From Acidimicrobiales bacterium (GTDB lineage: Bacteria > Actinomycetota > Acidimicrobiia > Acidimicrobiales > Poriferisodalaceae): a stretch of 64,000 nt of DNA. A model generated the notes under the pieces. That model had not been told where the DNA came from, did no database searches, and saw nothing but the letters and a program-made list of their open reading frames with translations. Position numbers and translations under genes: made by a program. The DNA is taken from positions 1 through 64,000 of the forward strand of contig VYDH01000016.1 of assembly GCA_009843525.1 (NCBI GenBank), written 5' to 3'. Positions 45,370-52,881 of this stretch are shown here, one piece after another; the stretch's first letter is position 1, and each line of letters opens with the position of its first letter.

Positions 45370-48300
45370 GTGTTCACACTGCCGCCTCACCGCCCCACGC
45401 CTCCGCCCGCAGACGTGCGGGGCAATGACTGGCGCTCGCTGGGGGTGGCCCCGCTGGACGTGTTCGAGCCGCTGCTGCCGGTGACGGTCGTGGTGCCCTA
45501 CTACGAGGCGCCCGAAGCGCTGGCACTGACGCTGGCCGGTCTCGAGCGCCAGACCTACCCCTTGGACCTCTTCGAGGTGATCGTGGTGGACGACGGCTCG
45601 GATCCGCCGCTCGATCTTGCTGCGCTCGACATGCCTGCACCTAGCTCGCTGAGCCTGCGAGTCGTCCACCAGGAAGACCTCGGCTTCGGCCTGGCCCGGG
45701 CGCGCAACAACGGGGCGCGTGCCGCCCAAGGCGACGTGCTGGTCTTCCTGGACTGCGACATGGTGCCCGAGGCCGATTGGCTGGCTGCACACGCCCGCTG
45801 GCACCACGCCGCCAGCGACCTGCTGACGCTGGGGTTCCGCTACCACGTCGAAGCGGACGGCATCGGAGCAGCCGATGTGCGTGACCGGGACGCGACGCTC
45901 GCTGACCTCTTCGAGGGACGGCCGGTCCAGCGCCCGGAGTGGATTGAGCGCCGCATGGAGGCCACGGATGACCTGGCCTCAGACGCAGATGACGTCTTCC
46001 GGGCGGTCACTGGCGGCAACTTTGCCGTCTCGAAGGATTTCTTCACCGCAGCCGGCTGCTTTGACGAGTCGTTCACGCAATGGGGCTCAGAAGACGTCGA
46101 GTTCGGCTGGCGTGCCTACGCGCTCGGGGCCGTGTTGGTGCCCGAGCGCTCTGCGCTGTGCTGGCATCAGGGCGAAGGTGCGGTGCTGAGCGAGGACGAG
46201 TCGATCAGCCTCACCCAGCAGCGCGACAAGCTCTCGCACCTCATTCCTGACCGGCGGCTGCGCACCTCGCCTCCCGGTCGCTCATATACCGTCCCGCAGT
46301 TCGTGGTGACCGTGGAGCCGGGACACGCCGACGAGGAAGGCGTGCTGGACACGGTTGAGCAGGTGCTGGCCGCCAACGCGCACGATTTGGTGGTGTGGGT
46401 CGACGAGCGACCCGATGAGCAGTTCGAACGGCTCCGACGCCTGCTCGACCCCGACCCGCGAGTGGGCGTGGGCTCGGCGGGAGGCGCAGCGCTCGCCCAT
46501 CCAGCAGCGGCATTTCACGTTCGGGTTCCCGCTGGCGCGCGGGTCCGCCCCCGGATGCTTGACCGCCTCCAGAACCAGCTCGGCACTGCCGCCGCGGGCG
46601 AGTCGGATCTGGCCTCGGGCCATCGAGTCGGCATCGCACGCGGCTGGGCAGTCCACCGTGCTCGGCGGTCGGGCAGAGCGGCTGCCGAATTCGGCACGGT
46701 CGTCGAGCTGGACGTCGACAGCCTGCAGGTCACCCAGGAGGCCAAGCCCCAAGGCTGGCTCGCCGGCAAGCTGCACGGACCCGCCCGGCGATTCCTGCGC
46801 TTATGGGCCCGGACGCGTCGGCACTTGGGGACGCTGTTTGTCGCGGTGCGACGCATCAGGCGGCCCGGGGATGTTGCCCGCCTGGTCGGGACGATCGCGC
46901 GGGCGGTGTGGTGGCGTGTCAAGAACCTTCGCTGGAAGTTCCGCAGCGTCATGTGGGCCTTGCGACGCGCCCGCCGACGATGGCCCAGACGTCTCAAGAT
47001 ATGGCTGGGGCTGCTGCCCCGCACCGAACGCTACCTGCAACGCTTGGCGCGCTATCCCCTGGGCGGAGAGCTGGCAGCCACCGGCCGCATAGCGTCATCG
47101 GTGTTTGCCGCGTCCACCCGAGTGGCGTCCCGGCTCGGCGACGACGGCGATCACCACACTGATGTCCTCGTCGCGGACTCACTCAGGGTGGCCGAGGCAG
47201 TCTTGAGGGGAACTGCGGGGGATCGCAAGCCTGCGGTGGCTGTGCTGTCGGAACTGCCGTCGCAGCTGAGCGTGCAGGCCTTCAATCCCGAGGCCGTCAA
47301 CCCGATCGGTTGGTCGGCGACGTGCGACGGAGGAACTGCGACCTTGGGTTCGCAGCTGTCGCTGTCGCGGGGCACAGTGTTCAGCCTGCAAATCGGCGGT
47401 GAGCTGTTGGCCGATTTGCGTTCACGCCACCACCTTGAGGACCAGGCGGCCGACCACCGCAACACCGCGGAGCGGGCCGGAGCGCTGGCAGCCCTAGCGG
47501 CCGCCGGAGTGCTCGTGCATCTTGCGGAGCCAGACTCGGAGCTGGCTGCGTGCCTGGGCCTCAAGCTGACCGACCTGATGGCCTCGGCAGAGGTGGTCGA
47601 TGCCGATGCGCACCGTCGCGAACAGCTCAGCATCGCCATGCGGCGCTGCGCGTTGCGCGATCACTCGCTGCGAGCTCGCGCCCGCCAAGCACTGTCGGCC
47701 GTCGACTTGGGCGCAACGCTGCCGGACGTGTCGATTCTGGCGCCGACGCGGCGACCGGATCGCGTCGCCGATGTCATCGCAACCGTCGGCAGTCAGACAT
47801 ACCCCCGCCTCGAGCTCGTGCTGGGGCTGCACGGCGACGGGTTCGACAGCGATGCCGAGATCGAGGCACTGGCCGGCGATCTCGATGCCTCGCTTCGCAT
47901 CGTGCGTGTCGACGGTTCGCAGACCCTCGGTGGAGTCCTTCGCGCTGCAGCCGACGCGGCGGGCGGATCCTTGATCACCAAGATGGACGACGACGACTAC
48001 TACGGCGCCGAGCACATCTGGGATCTGGTGCTGGCGCACGAGTACTCGGGGGCGGAGCTGATCGGCAAGTCCGCCGAGTACGTGTACCTGGAACGGCTCG
48101 ACACGACTGTGCGAGACCAGAACCGCCAGAAGTTCTCCGAGCGGTACATCCCGTTCGTGGGCGTCTCGGGCGGCGTGCTGATGATCTCCCGCCACGATCT
48201 CGATGCAGCCGGGGGCTGGCGGCGGGTGCCGCGGCGGGTCGACATCGCCCTGGCCCACGACGTCACACTGGCCGGCGGGCGCATCTACTGGACCCACGGT

Positions 48301-48429
48301 GCCGGCTACCTGCGGGTGCGCCACGGCGACGAGCACACCTGGAACGTCGAGGACAGCCACTTCCTCGGCCGGGCCAGCGAGGTGCGCGACGGCTGCGACC
48401 TGCGCTTCGCGGGCGTCGATGAGGCCTGA
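45370..48429 (+). CDS. Two-domain family 2 glycosyltransferase
   Basis: This protein of about 1019 residues has two GT-A glycosyltransferase modules. The first (about residues 35-300) has VVVPYYEAPEALALTL, VVDDGSDPP and FLDCDMVPE as its DxD region, and ends with WGSEDVEFGWRAYALG, which holds the ED base motif. A basic helical linker (about 450-560) and an unassigned region follow. The second module (about 780-1010) has SILAPTRRPDRV and KMDDDDYY. It probably builds the surface glycan exported by the adjacent ABC transporter, with each module adding one sugar. The GTG at 45370 is the last start before the conserved domain; the much longer frame upstream only mirrors the permease gene. Confidence 0.87.
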   Translation: MFTLPPHRPTPPPADVRGNDWRSLGVAPLDVFEPLLPVTVVVPYYEAPEALALTLAGLERQTYPLDLFEVIVVDDGSDPPLDLAALDMPAPSSLSLRVVHQEDLGFGLARARNNGARAAQGDVLVFLDCDMVPEADWLAAHARWHHAASDLLTLGFRYHVEADGIGAADVRDRDATLADLFEGRPVQRPEWIERRMEATDDLASDADDVFRAVTGGNFAVSKDFFTAAGCFDESFTQWGSEDVEFGWRAYALGAVLVPERSALCWHQGEGAVLSEDESISLTQQRDKLSHLIPDRRLRTSPPGRSYTVPQFVVTVEPGHADEEGVLDTVEQVLAANAHDLVVWVDERPDEQFERLRRLLDPDPRVGVGSAGGAALAHPAAAFHVRVPAGARVRPRMLDRLQNQLGTAAAGESDLASGHRVGIARGWAVHRARRSGRAAAEFGTVVELDVDSLQVTQEAKPQGWLAGKLHGPARRFLRLWARTRRHLGTLFVAVRRIRRPGDVARLVGTIARAVWWRVKNLRWKFRSVMWALRRARRRWPRRLKIWLGLLPRTERYLQRLARYPLGGELAATGRIASSVFAASTRVASRLGDDGDHHTDVLVADSLRVAEAVLRGTAGDRKPAVAVLSELPSQLSVQAFNPEAVNPIGWSATCDGGTATLGSQLSLSRGTVFSLQIGGELLADLRSRHHLEDQAADHRNTAERAGALAALAAAGVLVHLAEPDSELAACLGLKLTDLMASAEVVDADAHRREQLSIAMRRCALRDHSLRARARQALSAVDLGATLPDVSILAPTRRPDRVADVIATVGSQTYPRLELVLGLHGDGFDSDAEIEALAGDLDASLRIVRVDGSQTLGGVLRAAADAAGGSLITKMDDDDYYGAEHIWDLVLAHEYSGAELIGKSAEYVYLERLDTTVRDQNRQKFSERYIPFVGVSGGVLMISRHDLDAAGGWRRVPRRVDIALAHDVTLAGGRIYWTHGAGYLRVRHGDEHTWNVEDSHFLGRASEVRDGCDLRFAGVDEA

Positions 48430-48456
48430 GACGGGACTTCCTGCGAGACTGGGGCC

Positions 48457-49401
48457 ATGAGCGGCACCTTGGACCTCACTTCGAACGAAACGGAACTCCA
48501 GCGCTATCTCGACGAAGTCGACGAGCACGGCTACTGCATCGTCGAAGGGGCCCTCGAACCGGCGCTCGTCACCGAGATCCGCGAGACCGTGGCCCGGGTG
48601 GAGGACGAGCTGAACGTTCAGCCGAAGGGGAACCGCATCGAGGGGTTCGCCACCAAGCGCATGTACAACCTGCTCCACAAGGACCGGTCGTTCTGGAAGC
48701 TGCCGATCCACCGCAACGTGCTGCCGTTCCCGCAGCGGCTGATGGAACCCGGAGCGATCCTGTCGGGCACTACGTGCATGCACATCGGCCCCGGCGAGGT
48801 GCACCAGGGCCTGCACTCCGACGACGGCCTGGTCGACCAGATCGACGTGCCGCGGCCCCGCCCACCGTTCATGGTCACGACCATCTGGGCGTTCACCGAC
48901 TTCACCGACGAGAACGGTGCCACCCGATTGGTCCCTGGCTCGCACCGCTTCGACCACGAGCCTCAGCCGGGCGAGAAGCCGGACTACATCGCAGCCGAGA
49001 TGCCGGCAGGCTCGGTGCTAGTGGTGAACGGCGGCACCTGGCACTGCGGCGGCGCCAACACGTCGGAAGACGACTGGCGGCTGGGCATCAGCGTTCAGTA
49101 CTGCCGGGGCTGGATGCGCCAGCAGCAGAACCAGTACTTCAGCCTCTCCCCAGAAGACGTCCGTGACATGCCCGACGAGCTGGCTGCGTTGTGCGGGTTC
49201 AGCCTGTACCGGGGGATCATGGGCCACATCGACGGCGCCAGCCCGGGCCGGTTCCTCGGTGCCGAGGGCCTTGCCGAGACCGCATATGCGGCGCGCATCA
49301 AGGCGATCGACGAGGGCGAAGAGATTGGCGGTATCGGCACCGCCGAGCCGCAGGCTGGCGGCAACGACGCAGTCGAACCTGAAGCCGCCGCGGCTGACTG
49401 A
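48457..49401 (+). CDS. Phytanoyl-CoA dioxygenase family protein (PhyH)
   Basis: This 314-residue 2-oxoglutarate/Fe(II) oxygenase has H and D ligands in GLHSDDG (about residue 111) and the distal histidine probably in GGTWHCGGAN near 195. The YCIVEGALEP start and FTDFTDENGATRLVPGSH near 150 are typical of PhyH proteins. Such enzymes hydroxylate branched acyl-CoAs, halogenated or phosphonate compounds, or natural products. A GAGACT hexamer lies 6 nt before the ATG. It is followed by an SDR after 30 nt. Confidence 0.9.
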   Translation: MSGTLDLTSNETELQRYLDEVDEHGYCIVEGALEPALVTEIRETVARVEDELNVQPKGNRIEGFATKRMYNLLHKDRSFWKLPIHRNVLPFPQRLMEPGAILSGTTCMHIGPGEVHQGLHSDDGLVDQIDVPRPRPPFMVTTIWAFTDFTDENGATRLVPGSHRFDHEPQPGEKPDYIAAEMPAGSVLVVNGGTWHCGGANTSEDDWRLGISVQYCRGWMRQQQNQYFSLSPEDVRDMPDELAALCGFSLYRGIMGHIDGASPGRFLGAEGLAETAYAARIKAIDEGEEIGGIGTAEPQAGGNDAVEPEAAAAD

Positions 49402-49431
49402 GCCCACCGACACGAAGAAGGAGCAGGCTCC

Positions 49432-50208
49432 ATGGAATTGCGCGATCGAGTTGCGATCATCACCGGCGGGGGCGGCGGCATCGGCGGGGCCACCGCACGG
49501 CACTGGATGGCCGAGGGTGCTCGCCACGTCGTCGTGGCCGACTACAACGCCGAAGCTGCGCTAGCCGTAGCGGACGAGATCGGATGCGAGGGCGTCGGGC
49601 TCGACGTCACCGACGAAGCGGCCGTTGCCGACCTGGTCGAACGCGCGCTCGACGCGCACGGCCCGATCGATGTGTTCTTCTCGAACGCCGGCGCTGGTGC
49701 CGAAGGCGGCGTTGACGCCTCCAATGACGCGTGGCAGTCCCAGTGGGAGCTGCACGTGATGAGCCACGTGTATGCCGCCCGTGCCGTGCTGCCCTCAATG
49801 CTGGCCCGAGGCGAGGGCTATCTGGTGCACACCGCCAGCGCAGCTGGGCTGCTGGCTGCCATGGGCTCTGCGCCGTACTCGGTCACCAAGGCCGCGTGCA
49901 TCAAGCTGGCCGAGATGGAGGCGATCCTACACGGCGACGACGGCATCCGGGTGTCGGTGCTGTGCCCGCAGGGCGTGAACACCGCCATGGCGCCCCAGCG
50001 GCTGGCCGACGGCGGCACCGACGGGATTGTCGAACCCGAGTTCGTGGCACAGGTCATCACCGAGGCCATGGCCGAAGAGCGCTTCCTGATCCTCTCCCAC
50101 CCCGAGGCCCAGACCTACGTGGAGCGCAAAGCGTCCGACCCGGACCGCTGGCTCCGGGGCATGCGCCGGCTGCGCGAGCGCTCGCTCGACCTGGAAGAAG
50201 GCGCCTGA
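49432..50208 (+). CDS. SDR-family oxidoreductase
   Basis: This 258-residue classical SDR has TGGGGGIGGATA (about residues 12-23), SNAGAG near 83, catalytic YSVTK near 148 and a C-terminal YVERKASDPDRWLRGMRRL extension. AAGAAGGAG lies 8 nt before the ATG, a strong ribosome binding site that fixes the start. It is probably co-transcribed with the PhyH gene and could oxidise the alcohol made by it. Confidence 0.92.
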   Translation: MELRDRVAIITGGGGGIGGATARHWMAEGARHVVVADYNAEAALAVADEIGCEGVGLDVTDEAAVADLVERALDAHGPIDVFFSNAGAGAEGGVDASNDAWQSQWELHVMSHVYAARAVLPSMLARGEGYLVHTASAAGLLAAMGSAPYSVTKAACIKLAEMEAILHGDDGIRVSVLCPQGVNTAMAPQRLADGGTDGIVEPEFVAQVITEAMAEERFLILSHPEAQTYVERKASDPDRWLRGMRRLRERSLDLEEGA

Positions 50209-50246
50209 TCGTCGAGGGCTTTCGAGCAACGCAGCGCCGCAAGTCG

Positions 50247-50252
50247 TAGCTT
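50247..50252 (+). promoter_or_regulatory. Putative -10 box of the selenoprotein gene
   Basis: TAGCTT ends 7 nt before the ATG at 50260, so the gene seems to have its own leaderless transcript. No comparable box lies before the GTG at 50725, which argues against a separate downstream gene. Confidence 0.5.
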
Positions 50253-50259
50253 TGCCGCC

Positions 50260-51405
50260 ATGGCTGATACCGATGTCAAGGCACTGACGGGCGGGCTCGA
50301 GCTGCCCGACTTCGAGACAACGGCGTTCACGACGCCACCGCCGCTGGCCGATGCCACCGTGGCCATCGTGACTTCGGCGTCGCTCCACCATCCCGACCAG
50401 GACGATTTCGAGCCGATCGACACCGGCTATCGCGTGCTCGACGGCGGCCGGCGCGACTACATGTGCGGCCACTGGAGCCCCAACTTCGACGCCACCGGGA
50501 TCGCCCTCGACCTCAACACGGTGTTCCCGATCGACCGCCTCGACGAGCTGGCCGCTGACGGAACCATCGGCCGGGTCTCCGATATTCACCTGTCCTACGC
50601 AGGCAACCAGTTCGACCTGTCCGGCGTGCGCATGGACTCCGGTCCTGCGGGCGCGAAGTTCCTGCGTGAGCAAGGGGTGGACATCGCCCTGTTCACCCCC
50701 GTCTGACCGCTGTGCACGCGTACCGTGAGTACGCTCGCCCACGTTTTCGAGGAAGCCGGAATCGCCACCGTGGCACTGGGTTCCATCGGCGCTCACATTC
50801 AGGGCACCGCCCCGCCGCGCGGGCTGTGGTGCGACTTCCCACTCGGGCGCCCGCTCGGCAAGCCCAACGACGCCGACTTCCAGCACCGGGTGCTGGCGCA
50901 CGCCTTCGGGCTGCTCACCTCCGATCAGCCTGTGGTGGAGAAGTTCGCCGAGTCGATCGACGACGACGGCACCAGCACCATGTCGTGCGAGCTGCCGCCG
51001 CGGCACGATCCCAGCCTGCATCCCGCAGTGGACGAGGCCAACGGCCTGCGGCAGGCCTACGACCGGGCCGTGGCCAAGCTGGGCAACCGCACGGGCGCCG
51101 GGCGCGTCGTGGCCGCCGATGACATCGGGGATGCCGTGCAGTCCTTTGTGCGCGTCGCCGAGGGAACGCCCTGGAAGGAAGCGGGTATTCCCGGCATCCC
51201 GGCCCGGGTGGCTCAGGACATCCGCGGCTACTACGAGACTGCCGCCCTCGCGCTTGCCGAACACGCTCCTGCCGCATGGGCGGGCGCGCGCTGGTTCTTC
51301 ACCTCCACCGAGGCGGGCCGCACGATCATGGCCGCCCGCAAGGCCATGGCCGACGCCGGCGAGAAGCAGCCCATCTGGTTCTTCCTCGCACCAGGCGACA
51401 TGTAG
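50260..51405 (+). CDS. GrdB/PrdB-family selenoprotein with in-frame UGA (Sec)
   Basis: This is one gene of 382 codons if the TGA at 50704-50706 is read as selenocysteine, U149 of about 381 residues. The two open stretches (50260-50703 and 50707-51405) are in the same frame, and together they cover a complete glycine/sarcosine/betaine reductase selenoprotein B (GRDB)-family protein. The UGA lies in FTPV-U-PLCTRT, and family members I recall have a cysteine there in a TPVCPxC motif, so Sec replaces a redox cysteine in a UxxC pair. Downstream FPLGRPLGKPNDADFQ, FVRVAEGTPWKEAGIPG and IRGYYETAALALAEH are family features. The substrate is unknown; GrdA and GrdC partners are not present. The final stop is TAG. 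The alternative is a Cys-to-stop pseudogene. The translation factors (selA, selB, selC, selD) are not in this window. Confidence 0.8.
50704..50706 (+). other. In-frame UGA codon, predicted selenocysteine
   Basis: This TGA interrupts a single reading frame; the frame then stays open for 698 bases. It is 9 bases before the resolving cysteine codon TGC (50713-50715), which gives U-P-L-C. A one-base change from TGC or TGT would create it, so pseudogene formation must be excluded by comparing close relatives. Confidence 0.75.
50718..50734 (+). promoter_or_regulatory. Candidate bacterial SECIS hairpin
   Basis: gcgtac-cgtga-gtacgc forms a perfect 6-bp stem with a 5-nt loop whose second base is G. 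The loop begins 17 nt after the UGA. Bacterial SECIS elements, as I recall the consensus, have a small apical loop with G in its first two positions, 16-37 nt from the UGA. It lies inside the coding region, as required for bacteria. Confidence 0.6.
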
Positions 51406-51409
51406 CGGA

Positions 51410-51426
51410 TGCCGCCTCGGGCGGCA
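51410..51426 (+). terminator. Hairpin after the selenoprotein gene
   Basis: tgccgcc-tcg-ggcggca, a perfect 7-bp stem, begins 4 nt after the TAG stop. Three A bases rather than a T-run follow, so it may act as a weak terminator or protect the transcript end. Confidence 0.4.
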
Positions 51427-51488
51427 AACCGCACACATGAAGCTCATCTCGTGACTGTGCCCATTAGGCGTCTGCCGGCGGCGTCCGC

Positions 51489-52790
51489 GTGTTGATCGGC
51501 CGGCCATTCCACGGCTGGCGCGTGGCGTGGGCCGGTTTCTGGGTGCTATTCATCGTGTACGGCCTGCAATTCAGCTACGGCACCTTCGAGGGCGCCATCA
51601 GCGCAGACACCGGCTGGTCAACCAACTGGCTGCAGCTCGCGTACGCGCTATACATCCTCAGCTACAGCGCCGTCAGCGTGTGGAGCGGGCAGCTCACCGA
51701 CCGGATCGGCCCCCGTCAGGTCATCGCCGTGGGCGCCCTGCTGCTGGCTGCCGGCTACCTGGTGCTGTCGTCTGCGCCGAGCTTGATGCTGGTCTTCATC
51801 GGGTTGGCGGTGATCGCGCCGCTCGGCATGTCGTCGTCGTGGGTGCCCGCGAATGCCACCGTCGTGCGCTGGTTCACCGCTCGGCGCGGCTTGGCGACGG
51901 GCATCGTGGGTTCGGGCGGCAGCGCCGGCGGGATCGTGGCACCGCCGATCGCCGCGTGGCTCGTCTCACAGTTCGGCTGGCGCACGGCGATCGCCGCGAT
52001 GGCCGTAGTGGGCGGCGTGTTCATGGCGGCCACCGCCATGCTGTTCGTGCGCGATCCCGAGTCGATCGGCCAGTATCCCGACGGTCGCACGCCGGATCCC
52101 GCCGACCGCCCGCTCGCCCGTTCGCGGGTCGTGTCGAGGCCGGCGGGATTCGTCGTGGAAGCCACCCGCAGCAGCGCCCCCGACGCCGAGAATCCCCGCA
52201 CGGCGTGGACGGCATCCGCAGCGTGGCGCACCTCGGTGTTCTGGCGCATCTTCGGGATGTTCGCCTTGACGTTCGTCGTCGTGTTCGTGCCGTTCGCACA
52301 CGGCGTTCAGTACGCCCGCAGCCTCGGCTTCTCCCTGCAATGGGCGTCAGGAGTCATCAGCTCGGTCGGCGTCGGGGGCCTCGTGGGGCGCATTGTGACC
52401 GGTCCATTGTCGGACCGCATCGACCGCCGTCGAGCCGTGGCTCTGGCGTTGGCGGTCGAAACGCTGTCGTTCGTCGGCATAGCCGTGGCCGACAATCTGG
52501 TGCTGCTGTACGCCTCGGCTATCGCGTTCGGATTGTCCTACGGCGGGAGCGTGGCGGTCTTCCCGGCGCTGGTCGCCGATTATTTCGGCCGTACCCATGC
52601 CGGTGCGATAGTGGGCCGCTTCTTCGCAACCGCAGGATCGTGCGCAGCGATCGGGCCGTACGTGGCGCAGTTGCTGCTGAATGCAACGGGGGGCTATGGC
52701 TGGACCTTCACCATGGCGGCAGTTGCCAATGCGTGTGCGCTGGGGCTCGCATTCACGCTGCCCCGTCCCGGTCTGCTGCCCAAGCGCTGA
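51489..52790 (+). CDS. MFS transporter
   Basis: This 433-residue major facilitator has twelve hydrophobic helices. It starts FHGWRVAWAGFWVLFIVYGLQFSYG, a beginning common in monocarboxylate-type (OFA/MCT-like) bacterial MFS proteins. It has the motif-A loop SGQLTDRIGPRQVIA near residue 66, a GWRTAIAAMAV segment near 163 and a long cytoplasmic loop at about 195-235. It lies 83 nt after the selenoprotein gene on the same strand and could carry its substrate; the link is by position only. The GTG at 51489 is the first usable start. Confidence 0.9.
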   Translation: MLIGRPFHGWRVAWAGFWVLFIVYGLQFSYGTFEGAISADTGWSTNWLQLAYALYILSYSAVSVWSGQLTDRIGPRQVIAVGALLLAAGYLVLSSAPSLMLVFIGLAVIAPLGMSSSWVPANATVVRWFTARRGLATGIVGSGGSAGGIVAPPIAAWLVSQFGWRTAIAAMAVVGGVFMAATAMLFVRDPESIGQYPDGRTPDPADRPLARSRVVSRPAGFVVEATRSSAPDAENPRTAWTASAAWRTSVFWRIFGMFALTFVVVFVPFAHGVQYARSLGFSLQWASGVISSVGVGGLVGRIVTGPLSDRIDRRRAVALALAVETLSFVGIAVADNLVLLYASAIAFGLSYGGSVAVFPALVADYFGRTHAGAIVGRFFATAGSCAAIGPYVAQLLLNATGGYGWTFTMAAVANACALGLAFTLPRPGLLPKR

Positions 52791-52828
52791 GCGCTCCAGC
52801 CTCCCGGGCAGCACTTTGGGCTGACGGG

Positions 52829-52834
52829 TAGCCT
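52829..52834 (+). promoter_or_regulatory. Putative -10 box of the oxidoreductase gene
   Basis: TAGCCT ends 5 nt before an ATG at 52840, and 47 nt before the ATG at 52882, which has a ribosome binding site. Either start fits; the first would be leaderless. Confidence 0.4.
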
Positions 52835-52881
52835 CGCAGATGGCCGTTACACCCGCCGCCGCGGCTCATGAGGGGGATTCG

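Noticed and set aside
50725-51405. A separate gene starting at GTG 50725 downstream of the UGA
   Set aside because: It is in the same frame as the upstream stretch, has no promoter-like box or ribosome binding site, would start inside the hairpin stem-loop, and would lack half of the conserved GRDB fold.
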